64,000 bases of DNA from Advenella kashmirensis W13003 (GCF_000506985.1 NZ_KI650979.1:1612710-1676709), one strand, 5' to 3'; positions 27,560 through 38,087 are shown, counted from the stretch's first letter. The notes: generated by a model not told the origin, from the sequence alone. Program-made: numbers and translations.

Positions 27560-28936
27560 ATGACTTCTTCAGTATTTGATTCGGTCACCATGCAGCATTT
27601 GTGGAGCACCGACGAGCTTCGCGCTATTTTCTCCGAAGAGAACCGGGTTCAGAAATGGCTTGATTTCGAGGCTGCCTTCTCACAGGTCCAGGCCGGTATG
27701 GGGATTATTCCCCAACAGGCTGCCGATGCCATTTCGGCCAATGCGAAAGTGGAGAAAATCGACATCCCCAAAATGGCTGCCGAAATGCGGCGCATCAAGC
27801 ATTCGCTGGTGCCTGCGCTTAAACAGCTCATTGAGCATTGCGGCGAACATGGGCAATGGGTGCATTTTGGCCCGACCACCCAGGATGTGCTGGACACGGG
27901 CACCGTTCTGCAATTGCGGGAAGCACATGCCGTTTATCTTCGGGACCTGAAAGGTTGCGCGCGGGAACTGGCCCGTCTGGCCAAAACGCATCGTGATACC
28001 GTCATGGTGGGGCGTACGCACGGCGTCCAGGCGTTGCCCATTACCTTTGGCCATAAATGCGCCATTTGGCTGGACGAATTGTCGCGTCATTATGATCGGC
28101 TGAAGCAGGCCGAGCCGCGGTTGTTCGTCGGCATGCTGATTGGCGCAGTCGGAACGCAGGCATCACTGGGTGAACGCGCCCGGGAGATGGAAGAGAAAAC
28201 CTGCTCGGCATTGGGCCTGGCTGTGCCTGATATCAGTTGGGGCCCGGCACGGGACCGATTTGCCGAATATGCGAATCTGCTGGCCATGCTGGGTGCGACG
28301 CTGTCGAAAATCGGCAATGAACTGCGCAATTTGCAGCGCAATGAGTTTGGCGAAGTCGAAGAGGGTTTTTCCGAAGGCAAGCTGGGTTCATCGACCATGC
28401 CGCACAAGCGCAATCCGACGTCTGCCGAAAATATCGCCGGGCTGTCGCGCACCTTGCGATACAACGCGGCCATGATGACCGAAGCCATGGTGCAGGAACA
28501 CGAGCGCGACGGTATTGCCTGGAAAACCGAATGGAAGGCCTTGCCCGAATGTTGCCTGATTGCCGGCGCCGTGTTGCTGCAGGCTCGCAATCTGCTCGCC
28601 GGGCTGCGTGTCGACCAGGACAACATGAACAAAAATCTGGATATGATGCGCGGCTATCTGCTGTCCGAGCGTGTTATGCTGGAGCTGGGTGCCCGGGTTG
28701 GCAAGGATCATGCCCACGAGTGGGTGTACGAGGCATCTATGAAGGGTATCGAGAACAAGCAGGACTTTGGTTCGGCGATGCGCAGTCACCCTCAAATTGC
28801 ACAGGCATTGTCGGAAGACGATATCGCCAACCTGATTGATCCGGCCAATTATCTGGGTCAGACGGGTGCCAGTATCGACCGGACGCTGGCTGCGCAACAT
28901 GCCCGCAACTGGATGCAGGAAGATCGAGCCGAGTGA
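27560..28936 (+). CDS. Fumarase/aspartase-superfamily lyase (adenylosuccinate-lyase-like)
   Basis: This 458-residue lyase carries the superfamily signature GSSTMPHKRNP near residue 277 (flexible catalytic loop), an upstream HFGPTTQDVLDTG near 95 and GRTHGVQALPITFGHK near 151, the three regions that build the active site between subunits. The closest subgroup by sequence feel is PurB/3-carboxymuconate cycloisomerase. Its place in an IclR-regulated operon with a Bug protein, a PrpD-family protein and a hydroxyacid dehydrogenase argues against a role in purine synthesis and for breakdown of an N- or C-substituted succinate, releasing fumarate. Iminodisuccinate degradation is a precedent that uses a PrpD-fold epimerase plus a lyase of this superfamily. 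The operon's FAD gene is 3 bp upstream. The substrate is an inference. Confidence 0.88.
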   Translation: MTSSVFDSVTMQHLWSTDELRAIFSEENRVQKWLDFEAAFSQVQAGMGIIPQQAADAISANAKVEKIDIPKMAAEMRRIKHSLVPALKQLIEHCGEHGQWVHFGPTTQDVLDTGTVLQLREAHAVYLRDLKGCARELARLAKTHRDTVMVGRTHGVQALPITFGHKCAIWLDELSRHYDRLKQAEPRLFVGMLIGAVGTQASLGERAREMEEKTCSALGLAVPDISWGPARDRFAEYANLLAMLGATLSKIGNELRNLQRNEFGEVEEGFSEGKLGSSTMPHKRNPTSAENIAGLSRTLRYNAAMMTEAMVQEHERDGIAWKTEWKALPECCLIAGAVLLQARNLLAGLRVDQDNMNKNLDMMRGYLLSERVMLELGARVGKDHAHEWVYEASMKGIENKQDFGSAMRSHPQIAQALSEDDIANLIDPANYLGQTGASIDRTLAAQHARNWMQEDRAE

Positions 28937-28994
28937 ATATTTCACTTGTGGTACCCGTTATCTGATCGTTAACTGACTATGTGAACAAAGAACC

Positions 28995-29846
28995 ATGAAA
29001 GCGACCCCTCTTATCAGTGCACAGGAACTGTCAAACCTGTTGAAAACCGCCAGCAACGTGGTGGTATGCGATTGCCGCTTCGAACTGTCCAATCCCCAAC
29101 AGGGCGTCAACCTCTATAACGCCGGGCATATCCCCGAGGCCCGGCATGTCGATCTGGATCAGGTCCTCAGCACCAAGGGTGCCGCCGGGGAAGGGCGTCA
29201 TCCGCTACCGGCCCGCGAGCACTTCGCACAGGCGATGGCCGCCATTGGCATCAGCGATAACACGCGCGTTGTGTGTTATGACGCCAATGATTCCATGTTT
29301 GCCGCCCGGCTATGGTGGATGCTGCGCTGGATCGGGCATGACAATGTCTCTGTCCTGGATGGCGGACTGTTGCTGTGGGAACAGGCCGGGTTTCCGGTCA
29401 CGACCGAGCCACCCGAGCCCGCCAGAGAGGGACGGCTGAGCGTGCGCGATTCGCTGACCAAGACCGTGGGCTTTGAAGAAGTGCTGGCCAATATCGATTC
29501 GGCCGAAAGACTGGTCGTGGATGCACGCAGTCCGGATCGCTTTCGCGGGGAAAATGAAACGCTGGATCCGGTGGGTGGTCATATCCCGGGTGCGGCAAAC
29601 CGTTTTTTCAAGGACAATCTGCAGCCCAATGGCGCCTTCAAGGACGCCGATACCTTGCGTCGCGAAATCTCTGACAGCATGAATGGGCAATCGCCAGACC
29701 GTGTGATCAGCCAATGCGGCTCCGGTGTGACGGCCTGCCATAATTTGCTGGCCATGGAAGTGGCCGGGTTGTCAGGCGCGGCGTTGTATCCGGGCTCTTG
29801 GAGTCAGTGGTCCAATACCAAAGATGCACCGGTGGCGAAAGGGTGA
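28995..29846 (+). CDS. sseA: 3-mercaptopyruvate/thiosulfate sulfurtransferase
   Basis: This 283-residue protein has two rhodanese domains, the inactive N-terminal one at about residues 8-140 and the catalytic one at about 160-278. The active-site loop is CGSGVTAC with the persulfide-forming cysteine at residue 241. The CGSGVT form of this loop is the one found in mercaptopyruvate sulfurtransferases, whereas thiosulfate-specific rhodaneses have CRxGx(R/T). Other conserved pieces are YNAGHIPEARHVDLD, SMFAARLWWMLRWIGHD and DARSPDRFRGENE. It follows the lyase gene by 58 bp on the same strand, so it may belong to the operon or be independent; no promoter or terminator decides this. It converges with kdpE, leaving only 5 bp between stop codons. 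It transfers sulfur to cyanide, thiols or thioredoxin in the cytoplasm. Confidence 0.93.
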   Translation: MKATPLISAQELSNLLKTASNVVVCDCRFELSNPQQGVNLYNAGHIPEARHVDLDQVLSTKGAAGEGRHPLPAREHFAQAMAAIGISDNTRVVCYDANDSMFAARLWWMLRWIGHDNVSVLDGGLLLWEQAGFPVTTEPPEPAREGRLSVRDSLTKTVGFEEVLANIDSAERLVVDARSPDRFRGENETLDPVGGHIPGAANRFFKDNLQPNGAFKDADTLRREISDSMNGQSPDRVISQCGSGVTACHNLLAMEVAGLSGAALYPGSWSQWSNTKDAPVAKG

Positions 29847-29851
29847 GTCGA

Positions 29852-30571
29852 TCAATGAGGGTCTTTGGCCAGAAATCGCAATCCCACGCCTGGCTCAGTA
29901 ATCACATATTGCGGCGTCGCAGCGTCTTCCTTTAGCTTGCTTCGCAGTTTGCCGACCAGGATCCGTAAGTAATGCGCATCCTGGTCGTGGCTCGGCCCCC
30001 ACATCTGGCGCAGCAAATAAGATTGGGTCAGCAGCCTGCCCGGCTGCGCGGCAAGTAATGCCAGCAGGGTAAATTCCTTGCGCGTCAGCGATACTCGTTC
30101 GCCGCCAAGATGCACCTGGTGGTTAAAAAAATCGATTCGAAGCGTGCCATCGTCATAGATTGAATCTGCCGCAGCATTACCGCTGGCGTTGCGCAGGAAT
30201 GCGCGGATCCGGGCCATGAACTCTTCAATGCCGAACGGTTTGGTCACATAGTCATTGGCACCGGCATCAAGCAAGGCGACCTTTTGCGTTTCGTCCGATC
30301 TGACAGTCAGTACAATGACCGGCACAGCAGACCACTGTCTGAGTTCTTTCAGTACGTCAAGCCCGTCCATATCGGGCAGGCCAAGATCCAGAACCACAAG
30401 ATCGGCCCCCTGGGTGGCCAGAGCAGAGAGCCCCTCGACGCCCGACGCGGCAAGCGATGTTCTGTACCCTTGCGCCCTCAGGCTGATATCGACAAATTTC
30501 CGTATCTGCGGCTCATCGTCAATGAGCAGTATGCGGGCGCCATCCGGCGCTTTCTGGTTGTCACGACTCAT
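29852..30571 (-). CDS. kdpE: KdpE response regulator
   Basis: This 239-residue OmpR-family regulator activates the kdp potassium pump genes. The receiver domain spans about residues 13-125, with acidic pair DD near 18-19, phospho-acceptor Asp 62 in VVLDLGLPDMDG and the conserved Lys in NDYVTKPFG. The winged-helix effector domain (about 145-235) ends with HYLRILVGKLRSKLKEDA and ITEPGVGLRFL. Position behind kdpD and similarity to KdpE identify it among OmpR-type regulators. ATG 30571 lies inside the end of kdpD, an 11-bp overlap that couples translation. A larger in-frame extension to 30691 has no support. It is the last gene of kdpABCDE. Confidence 0.95.
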   Translation of the reverse strand: MSRDNQKAPDGARILLIDDEPQIRKFVDISLRAQGYRTSLAASGVEGLSALATQGADLVVLDLGLPDMDGLDVLKELRQWSAVPVIVLTVRSDETQKVALLDAGANDYVTKPFGIEEFMARIRAFLRNASGNAAADSIYDDGTLRIDFFNHQVHLGGERVSLTRKEFTLLALLAAQPGRLLTQSYLLRQMWGPSHDQDAHYLRILVGKLRSKLKEDAATPQYVITEPGVGLRFLAKDPH

Positions 30572-33302
30572 GGCGTGTATTCTCCCGGGCCTCATCGAGC
30601 GGCAGCGTGATGCGAATGGTTGTGCCGGCTCCGCTGGGGCCGTCCATGGCCTGGACGCTGCCCATATGGGCGCCGACAATCGCCTGCACAATGGTCAGAC
30701 CCAGGCCGGTACCCGACTGTTTTCTGTCGCCGCGCTGCATAGTAAAAAACATATCAAATACCTTTTTACGATTTTCTTCGGAAATGCCGGGACCTTCGTC
30801 TGAAATATCGACCTGGAGCCGGTTATCGTCGCAGGCAGAAACCAGTACAGAAATAAACCTGCCGGGCGGAGAAAACTTGGCAGCATTCTCCAGGACATTG
30901 AAAAAAGCCTGCTCGAGCAGCGCCGGGTGCACGTGGACCAGCGGAACATCCGGTGGAATCTGAGTGCGGATTTCAATATGAGGCAGATAGCGGGTCAGAC
31001 GTCGCACCGCGGAGCCGATCAGTTCGTCAATACCGATCCAGTCCCGAGCCAGGGTCAGGCCCTGTTGTCCCAGACGCGTCATATCGAGCAGATTCTGGAT
31101 ATAACGATCCAGTCTTTCGCCTTCGAGGCTGATGGTTTTCAACAGACTATGCCGATCCTGTTCGCTCATTGCATCGCCGTAGCGTGCCAGACTGTCGGCC
31201 GAGCCGATCATGGACGACAGGGGAGAGCGCAGATCATGCGAAATGGAAGACAGTAATGCAGACCTGAGCTGTTCGGTTTCTCCGGTCAGCCTTGCCGCTT
31301 CAAGATCCGATACCAGCCGGGCTCTGGAAGCGGCCTGGCCGATGTCGTCCGCCAGGCTTTCGGCCAGCCGGCGCTGCTCAAAAGACAGGCGCGTCATGGC
31401 GGTGGGAAACCGGAGCGCGACGACGCCCGAGGTATCGTGGTCCGAATGGATGGGCAGGAACCACCAATCGGACTGGGTCAGCGTATCTGTGAAGCGCCCG
31501 CTGGGCTGTGCGTATTTCTGTGTCCAGTCGGCGGCAAATTGATCTTTTTCATTCCAGTCGTCTACCGCAGACAGAGGGCCGCTCACGCCGTTGATCCTGA
31601 TCCAGACATGTGCGCGCAATGCCGATTGCATAAAAGACGAACCGGCGGCAATAATTTGGCCGAGATCGGCCGCCTTGGACAGCAAGCGCCCCAGGTCCTG
31701 CATTGCGATCGCGTGCGTATTGGCGGCGCTGAGCGCGACGACCTGCATTCTCAGACGGGATGTAAGGCGCCCCGCAATCAGCGCCGCCGCCAGGAACATG
31801 AGGATCGTGACAATTCCCTGGTTCGCCTGTATCAACAGAGTAAAACTGGGCGCGATGAAGAAATAATCGTAGGACAGAAAGCAAAGTATCGCGGTTACCG
31901 CCGCCGTGCTCATCCGCGTGCGCGAAGCAACCAGCACGACGGCGACCAGAAAGATCATGGACAAATCTTCAAGACCAAACCAGCTTTTCGCGAAAAAGGC
32001 CGCTATCGTTGCCCCGATGGTGGCGGTCAATCCGGACACGATTTCTATGCGAGTGACACGGCCAAAAGAATGCAGCAACATGCGTGGCGTCTTTCTGGCT
32101 TCGGGCGCACCGATAATCGTCAGTTCGTAGTTGGCGCCACGCTGCAGCAGTTGTTGCGTCAGGGTCCGATTGAAAATGCGGGCAATGGGCCGCTCGCGGG
32201 TGCGGCCAAGAACGATTGCCCGTGCGCCCCGGGTTGCGGCAGCATCAAGCAGGGTCTGTGCGATATCTGATCCATGCAACACTTCTGTGCGGGCGCCCAG
32301 GTTCCTGGCCAGTGAAAACGCCTTGTCCAGTTCGAGCTGGCGTTCCTCTTCGTGCCGGACTTTCGTCGGCCGGCTCGTGTGGGCTGAATCGCTTGCGTGA
32401 CGTGACTGCAGGCCAGGAAATCCGCCGGTTGCGACTGTGACCACGGACCAGGAGGCGCCCCTGCGTTCGGCAATCCGGCATCCAGCCCGCACCAGATACT
32501 CCGATTGACCCTTCCCGTCGATCGCCACCAGCACATGATGCTGGGTGGTCAGGTGCAGCAAGCCCTTCGCAGTACGCGTCTGTCGCAGGTCCACATTCAC
32601 ATGTTCGGCAACGGTTTGCATCGCCAGCTCGCGCAGCGCCGTCAGATTTGAGGGCGAAAAAAAAGCGTCCAGCGCCAGGGTTGCCTGTTCGGGCAGATAC
32701 ACTTTGCCCTGATTAAGCCGCTCAATCAATTCGCGTGCAGGCAAATCCACCAGCCTGATATCCTTCAGCCGCTCGAAGACAGCGTCTGGTACTGTTTCGC
32801 CGACACGGATCCCGGTAATCTGCTGAACCACGTCATTCAGGCTCTCAAGATGCTGAATATTCATGGTCGTGTAAACGTCGATACCGGCGTCCAGCAACTC
32901 ATCCACATCCTGCCACCGCCGCTCGTGCCTGCTGCCCGGTACATTCCGGTGCGCCAGCTCGTCGACGAGGGCAATCGCAGGTTTGCGCGCCAGAATGGCA
33001 TCAAGATCCATTTCCGGCAGCATACGCCCCTGATAGACGAGTTGCCGGCGGGCAACGACGGGAAGACCGTCGGCCAGGGCCTGGGTTTCAGGCCGCCCAT
33101 GTGTTTCGACAACACCGACCAGTACGTCCGTGCCCTGCATGAGCAGATCACGAGCGCGGGTAAGCATGGCGTAGGTTTTTCCCACGCCGGGTGCCGCGCC
33201 CAGAAAGACGGTCAGCCTGCCGGCCTGCTGGCGATGAATCTGCCCCAATAACGCGTCCGCCTGCTGTGCGTTCGGGGTGTTTGCGCTGCTGTCCTGTAAC
33301 AC
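30561..33302 (-). CDS. kdpD: KdpD sensor histidine kinase
   Basis: This is a 913-residue KdpD of full length. The cytoplasmic N-terminal KdpD domain has Walker A GAAPGVGKTYAM near residue 34 and covers about residues 20-230. A universal-stress-protein-like domain follows at about 250-370. Next come four transmembrane helices near 395-500 (DUF4118), a GAF-like region, HisKA with SSISHDLRSPLSSM (phospho-His 689) and a HATPase domain with DISDEGPGISEENRKKVF and GTGLGLTIVQAIV. It senses low potassium or ionic stress and phosphorylates KdpE; the N-terminal domain modulates phosphatase activity. Translation seems to start at GTG 33302. A 65-bp gap separates it from kdpC, longer than other gaps in the operon. 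Confidence 0.96.
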   Translation of the reverse strand: MLQDSSANTPNAQQADALLGQIHRQQAGRLTVFLGAAPGVGKTYAMLTRARDLLMQGTDVLVGVVETHGRPETQALADGLPVVARRQLVYQGRMLPEMDLDAILARKPAIALVDELAHRNVPGSRHERRWQDVDELLDAGIDVYTTMNIQHLESLNDVVQQITGIRVGETVPDAVFERLKDIRLVDLPARELIERLNQGKVYLPEQATLALDAFFSPSNLTALRELAMQTVAEHVNVDLRQTRTAKGLLHLTTQHHVLVAIDGKGQSEYLVRAGCRIAERRGASWSVVTVATGGFPGLQSRHASDSAHTSRPTKVRHEEERQLELDKAFSLARNLGARTEVLHGSDIAQTLLDAAATRGARAIVLGRTRERPIARIFNRTLTQQLLQRGANYELTIIGAPEARKTPRMLLHSFGRVTRIEIVSGLTATIGATIAAFFAKSWFGLEDLSMIFLVAVVLVASRTRMSTAAVTAILCFLSYDYFFIAPSFTLLIQANQGIVTILMFLAAALIAGRLTSRLRMQVVALSAANTHAIAMQDLGRLLSKAADLGQIIAAGSSFMQSALRAHVWIRINGVSGPLSAVDDWNEKDQFAADWTQKYAQPSGRFTDTLTQSDWWFLPIHSDHDTSGVVALRFPTAMTRLSFEQRRLAESLADDIGQAASRARLVSDLEAARLTGETEQLRSALLSSISHDLRSPLSSMIGSADSLARYGDAMSEQDRHSLLKTISLEGERLDRYIQNLLDMTRLGQQGLTLARDWIGIDELIGSAVRRLTRYLPHIEIRTQIPPDVPLVHVHPALLEQAFFNVLENAAKFSPPGRFISVLVSACDDNRLQVDISDEGPGISEENRKKVFDMFFTMQRGDRKQSGTGLGLTIVQAIVGAHMGSVQAMDGPSGAGTTIRITLPLDEARENTRHES

Positions 33303-33367
33303 GATTCGTCTATACCCAATAGTGAACGTGGTTGTACGACCAATGCAACATCATATAAGATCCTGGC

Positions 33368-34018
33368 TTACGGCTGGCCACGCAAGGTATCCAGGGCCAG
33401 ATTCAGCGCCAGGACGTTGACCCGCGGTCGACCCAGGAAGCCAAACTGCCTCGGTTCAGTATAGGCTGAAACCAGGGCTTGCACCTGCTCACGTGTCAGG
33501 CCTCGTGCTTTGGCGATACGATCAATCTGCAGGATAGCGCTCGCGGGGCTGATATGAGGATCGATGCCGCTGCCCGATTGCGTGATCAGGTCGCCGGGAA
33601 TGGCGGAGGGGGGCACGGATTCTCGCTGTGCAACTGCCGCCCGTGCCTCGGCGATGCGCTGGCGCAGTTGCGGGTTGGTTCGCGCCTGATTGCTCCCGGC
33701 AAGCGCCATGGTGTCATAGTTTCCGGCGGATGGCCGTGCATGAAAGAAAAGATCACTGTCAAACGGCTGTGCCACCAGCGCCGAGCCAACGATTTGATTG
33801 TCTTTATATAACAGGCTGCCGTTGGCTGTCGCAGGAAAAAGGAGCTGACCCACGCCCACCCCGGCAAGACTATAGAGGAAACCAAAGCCCAGGAGAGAAA
33901 TAAGGGTCAGGCCGATGGCTCCCCTGACAATGCCCGAATCCGACACCCGTGACGCAGCCACATCGGCATGCTGCTGCACAGGCGAGGCGGCGTGAGTGAA
34001 TGTTTCTGGTGAATTCAT
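33368..34018 (-). CDS. kdpC: Potassium-transporting ATPase subunit C (KdpC)
   Basis: This 216-residue subunit anchors beside KdpA/KdpB and aids ATP binding. A single N-terminal membrane helix lies at about residues 35-57 (GLTLISLLGFGFLYSLAGVG). The family core follows: NGSLLYKDNQIVGSALVAQ, FHARPSAGNYDTMALAGSNQ, IPGDLITQSGSGIDPHISP and EPRQFGFLGRPRVNVLALN. The protein is about 25 residues longer at the N terminus than the E. coli protein, with a soluble polar tail before the helix. It begins 10 bp after kdpB, in the same operon. Function is secure from sequence and context. Confidence 0.97.
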   Translation of the reverse strand: MNSPETFTHAASPVQQHADVAASRVSDSGIVRGAIGLTLISLLGFGFLYSLAGVGVGQLLFPATANGSLLYKDNQIVGSALVAQPFDSDLFFHARPSAGNYDTMALAGSNQARTNPQLRQRIAEARAAVAQRESVPPSAIPGDLITQSGSGIDPHISPASAILQIDRIAKARGLTREQVQALVSAYTEPRQFGFLGRPRVNVLALNLALDTLRGQP

Positions 34019-34028
34019 TTGTGATTCC

Positions 34029-36068
34029 CTACAGCTGAGTAAAGAGTGAAGATAAAAGAATATCGATCAGTTTGATTGCGATAAACGGCAGCACAATGCC
34101 GCCCAGGCCATAAACAAGCATGTTATTGCGAAGCAGTGCGGTTGCGTTTTTGGGTGTGAAGCGCACGCCGCGCAGCGCCAGCGGAATAAGCATGGGAATA
34201 ATCAGGGCGTTGAATATCAGCGCTGAAAGAATCGCGCTGGTCGGGCTGGATAATTGCATGATGTTCAATGCCGCCATTTGAGGAATGGCCGCGGCAAAGA
34301 GCGCGGGCAGTATGGCGAAATATTTGCTGACGTCATTGGCCAGAGAGAAGGTGGTCAGCGCGCCTCGTGTGATCAATTGCTGCTTGCCGATCTCTACCAC
34401 CGCCAGGAGTTTGGTCGGGTCCGAATCCAGATCGACCATGTTGCCGGCCTCTTTCGCAGCCTGCGTTCCCGAGTTCATGGCAAGGCCGATGTCCGCCTGG
34501 GCCAGCGCCGGTGCATCGTTGGTTCCATCCCCTACCATGGCAACCAGCTTTCCCTGCGCCTGTTCCTGTCGAATACGTTCCAGCTTGTCTTCCGGCCGGG
34601 CTTGCGCCATGTAATCGTCTACGCCTGCCTGGGCTGCGATGGTTCCGGCTGTCAGCTTATTGTCTCCGGTGATCATCACCGTCCTGATTCCCATTTCGCG
34701 AAGCCGGGCGAAGCGCTCCTTGATCCCGTGCTTGATGACGTCGGACAGTTCAATAACGCCCAGAATATGCCTGTCGTCGCTGACGACCAGTGGCGTTGCA
34801 CCGGACCGGGCCACCTGCGATACTCTTGACTGCAACTCTACCGGAATGTGTCCGCCCAGTAATTGAACATGCGCGGCAATCGCGTCCAGGGCGCCCTTGC
34901 GGATCGTTCTGTTTCCTGGCAAATCGACGCCGGACATTCGGGTCTGGGCTGAAAACGGCACATAATGGGCTTCATGCGGCTCGACAATATCCTCTTTTCT
35001 GGATGCCAGCTTGATGATCGATTTTCCTTCAGGCGTGGGGTCGGCTAAAGAGGCCAGAATGGATGCCTGTCGCAACTGCGAAATGTCAACGCCTGCGAGC
35101 GCATAAAATGCCGTTGCCTGCCGGTCGCCGTGGGTGATCGTGCCTGTTTTGTCGAGCAACAACACATCGATATCGCCCGCCACTTCGACTGCTTTTCCTG
35201 ATTTGGCCAGCACATTCGCTTTCAGCGCACGATTCATTCCGGCAATCCCGATCGCAGGCAGCAACCCGCCGATTGTCGTGGGGATCAGGCACACCAGCAA
35301 GGCAATAAGCACGACGATGTTGATATTCACACCAACGGCACCGCCAATCAACGGCAGTGTGGCCACAACGATGGCAAATGTAATTGTCATGATCATCAGC
35401 AGTATGCCAAGTGCGATTTCGTTGGGCGTTTTCTGCCGGTTTGATCCTTCGACCAGAAGAATCATTCTGTCCAGAAAGCTGTTGCCGGGTTCTGCCGTGA
35501 TACGCACGACGATGCGATCCGACAGCACTTTGGTGCCGCCGATGACGCCGGAGCGGTCAGTGCCCGCTTCACGCAGCACCGGCGCGGACTCGCCGGTTAT
35601 TGCCGATTCGTTGATCGTGGCCAGTCCTTCTATGATCTCTCCGTCTGCGGGTACAAATTGCCCCTCATCGACAACGACGTGATCACCCCGTCGTAATTCG
35701 GAGGCGGCGACGCTTTGTTCCTGGCCGGACGAGTCAATGCGGCGCGCTGTCAGGTCCTTGCGTGCGCGTCGCAATGACGCCGCCTGTCCCCGTCCCTTTG
35801 ACTCGGCGATGGCCTCGGCATAGTTGCCGAATAAAACGGTCATCAATAACACACCGGTTACGGCCCAGCCGAATCCGGGCGCCGCCAGCCCTGCCAACGT
35901 GGCGATGGCTGTGACCACCGTACCGAGCCACACGACTGCCATCACCGGATTGCGCATAATATGATGCGGGGCGAGCTTGATAAACGCGTCCAATAATGCG
36001 GACTTGAATTCATTTTTTCGCGTTGGTGCGAAGTCCGCACGCTCACTGTCCATTTTTTTTGTATTCAT
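34029..36068 (-). CDS. kdpB: Potassium-transporting ATPase ATP-binding subunit (KdpB)
   Basis: This 679-residue P-type ATPase subunit hydrolyses ATP to drive potassium through KdpA. Visible motifs are the actuator-domain TGES in [13 protein letters not shown], the membrane segment [18 protein letters not shown], the phosphorylation site [14 protein letters not shown] (Asp phosphorylated), and the hinge [17 protein letters not shown]. Length matches the E. coli subunit (682). ATG 36068 overlaps the kdpA stop by four bases (ATGA) and gives [13 protein letters not shown]; the upstream open frame lies inside kdpA. Known KdpB proteins are inhibited by phosphorylation of the Ser in the TGES motif at high potassium, and that Ser is present here. 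Confidence 0.97.
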   Translation of the reverse strand: MNTKKMDSERADFAPTRKNEFKSALLDAFIKLAPHHIMRNPVMAVVWLGTVVTAIATLAGLAAPGFGWAVTGVLLMTVLFGNYAEAIAESKGRGQAASLRRARKDLTARRIDSSGQEQSVAASELRRGDHVVVDEGQFVPADGEIIEGLATINESAITGESAPVLREAGTDRSGVIGGTKVLSDRIVVRITAEPGNSFLDRMILLVEGSNRQKTPNEIALGILLMIMTITFAIVVATLPLIGGAVGVNINIVVLIALLVCLIPTTIGGLLPAIGIAGMNRALKANVLAKSGKAVEVAGDIDVLLLDKTGTITHGDRQATAFYALAGVDISQLRQASILASLADPTPEGKSIIKLASRKEDIVEPHEAHYVPFSAQTRMSGVDLPGNRTIRKGALDAIAAHVQLLGGHIPVELQSRVSQVARSGATPLVVSDDRHILGVIELSDVIKHGIKERFARLREMGIRTVMITGDNKLTAGTIAAQAGVDDYMAQARPEDKLERIRQEQAQGKLVAMVGDGTNDAPALAQADIGLAMNSGTQAAKEAGNMVDLDSDPTKLLAVVEIGKQQLITRGALTTFSLANDVSKYFAILPALFAAAIPQMAALNIMQLSSPTSAILSALIFNALIIPMLIPLALRGVRFTPKNATALLRNNMLVYGLGGIVLPFIAIKLIDILLSSLFTQL

Positions 36069-37801
36069 TGCAATAAGTCCTTCAAGGTGCCGGCGCCGGA
36101 GGCCAGCGAGAGGTGATCGGCGACCGGCCCAAGAACGAGCACGGGCATGAACTGCAGTAGCGTCAGTATGATGACGATGCCGATCAGCGTAAGGGCAAAC
36201 GTGGGCGACTCTATCTGAAGGCTGCCTGAGCCTTCGGGCGCCTGGCGCTTGCGGGCGAGCATGGCGGCAAGCGCCAATGGGACGAGCAGGGATGGGTAAC
36301 GACCGGCCGCAAGAACAATTGAGCAGGATGCGTTCCACCAGACGGAGGCATCGCCCAGCCCTTCGAAACCCGAGCCATTATTGGCGAATGCGGATGTGTA
36401 TTCGTAGAAGACCTGGCTGATGCCGTGAAATCCGGGATTGGAGTTGGCTGCCAGGCCGGGAACAGCAAGGGTGAATGCGGTAAAGCCCAGAATGACCAGG
36501 GGTTGCAGCAGGATCAGGAAAGCCAGGAGCCTGACTTGAGGTCCTTCTATCTTCCGCCCGAAGAGCTCGGGTGTACGCCCCGTCATCAAGCCTGCAATAA
36601 ACACGCTAAGCAACAGATACACAATAAACTGCTGTAATCCGCAACCGACCCCGCCCCAGATGCTATTGATCAGCATATTGGACATGGCGACCATGCCGGT
36701 GAGCGGGGCGGCAGAATCGAGCATCATATTGACCGAGCCGTTATTGACCTGGGTGGTCGCTGCCGCCCATAATGCGGACGCGTCTGCTCCCAGCCGGACT
36801 TCCTTGCCTTCCATGAGCGCGATGTCTGCTGAGGTCGCCGAGTGCCCTTCGGACCACAGTGCAATGCCGGTCGAGATCAAAGACATGGTCAGCATCGTGC
36901 CGAGGACCATCATGCCGAATTTTCTTCGGCCGGTAAACGGTCCGATCATAAAGGCAATGGCCACGGGAAGAAGGGCAATCGAAACGACTTCCAGAAAATT
37001 GGACAGGGGTGTCGGGTTTTCAAGCGCAACCGTGCTGTTGGGACCATACCATCCGCCCCCGTTGCTGCCCAACTGCTTGATCGCGACCATGGGCGCTACG
37101 GGTCCCAGGGGAATCTTCTGCTTGTCGAACTCTGCGGTGGCGTTTACCGGGCTGGCTACCGGCCCGGCCTCAAGGGTGGCAGGCACTCCCTGCCAGGTCA
37201 GCAGGGCCGACAGCACCAGGCTGAGCGGGAGCACGCAACGAAGCGTGGCCCGGATGACATCCGCCCAATAGTTGCCCACATCGGTTTCACCGGACTCGGC
37301 ATGGGCTGCCGTTTCATTCGATGCCTTGCGCCCGCCGAACAGACCGCGCAATGTGGCGGTCGCCACGGCCAGTCCCATCACCGGGGTAATGATCTGCAGG
37401 CCGACAATCCCCGTCATTTGCGACAGATAGGAGAGCTGGGCCTGGCCTGAATAGTGTTGCTGGTTTGTATTGGTCAGAAAGGACACCATCGTATGCAGTG
37501 CCAGGTCCCAGCTCATATTCGGCACATTGTCCGGGTTGAGGGGCAGCCAGGCCTGGGTCATAAAGATACCCCAGACCGCCGCAGCAAGCAGCAGATTGCT
37601 CAGAAGAAAAGCGCCCGCATAGCCTTTCCAGCTCATGCCTTTTTCCGGCTGTGTTCCCAGCAACCGGTATAGCGGCTTTTCCAGCCAGCCAAAGACAAAA
37701 TCACTGCGCATGGGCTTGCCCTGCATGACTGCGGCAAGATATCGCCCCAGCGGCCAGCCCAGAAGAATCGTCACTACTAGAAATAAGGCAAACTCAAGCA
37801 T
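36065..37801 (-). CDS. kdpA: Potassium-transporting ATPase potassium-binding subunit (KdpA)
   Basis: This 578-residue channel-like subunit selects and conducts potassium. It is highly hydrophobic with about ten membrane segments and shows the repeated family signatures [15 protein letters not shown] (first pore region), [12 protein letters not shown] (second), [16 protein letters not shown] (third) and [16 protein letters not shown] (fourth), the four pore loops of the KtrB-like fold. AGAGGTG lies 6-7 bases before ATG 37801. It is the first gene of the kdp operon. The small kdpF gene usually found just before kdpA was looked for on this strand and not found. Confidence 0.97.
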   Translation of the reverse strand: MLEFALFLVVTILLGWPLGRYLAAVMQGKPMRSDFVFGWLEKPLYRLLGTQPEKGMSWKGYAGAFLLSNLLLAAAVWGIFMTQAWLPLNPDNVPNMSWDLALHTMVSFLTNTNQQHYSGQAQLSYLSQMTGIVGLQIITPVMGLAVATATLRGLFGGRKASNETAAHAESGETDVGNYWADVIRATLRCVLPLSLVLSALLTWQGVPATLEAGPVASPVNATAEFDKQKIPLGPVAPMVAIKQLGSNGGGWYGPNSTVALENPTPLSNFLEVVSIALLPVAIAFMIGPFTGRRKFGMMVLGTMLTMSLISTGIALWSEGHSATSADIALMEGKEVRLGADASALWAAATTQVNNGSVNMMLDSAAPLTGMVAMSNMLINSIWGGVGCGLQQFIVYLLLSVFIAGLMTGRTPELFGRKIEGPQVRLLAFLILLQPLVILGFTAFTLAVPGLAANSNPGFHGISQVFYEYTSAFANNGSGFEGLGDASVWWNASCSIVLAAGRYPSLLVPLALAAMLARKRQAPEGSGSLQIESPTFALTLIGIVIILTLLQFMPVLVLGPVADHLSLASGAGTLKDLLQ

Positions 37802-37974
37802 GATCGCACCTCTTGATAGGGGACGAGCATGATGCCCTTGCTACAGGGAAAGCCAGGTGGCGTGTCTTGTCGGGACAGCCGGCCCTTTGACTGATATCGG
37901 TATTGGAATGGGAGGACATTTTATGTTCACTTACGGAAGGCGAAATCGCTACCGTAGAGTGTCCGGCATACAGC

Positions 37975-38025
37975 CGTAAATTATCTATTCCTCAAAACGC
38001 ATTCACCGTAAATTTTGCGTAAATT
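37975..38025 (-). promoter_or_regulatory. Direct repeats upstream of kdpA, candidate KdpE sites
   Basis: CGTAAATT occurs three times at 37975-37982, 38007-38014 and 38018-38025 (AATTTACG on the coding strand). The last two start 11 bp apart, the phasing used by OmpR/KdpE-type regulators. They lie about 170-225 bp before the kdpA start. No clear -10/-35 pair could be fixed. Confidence 0.4.
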
Positions 38026-38087
38026 TCAGTCAACGAGCTTGTTCCTGAGAGGGGCCTGGCGTTAAAGACAATGAGCAGAAGACCAGG

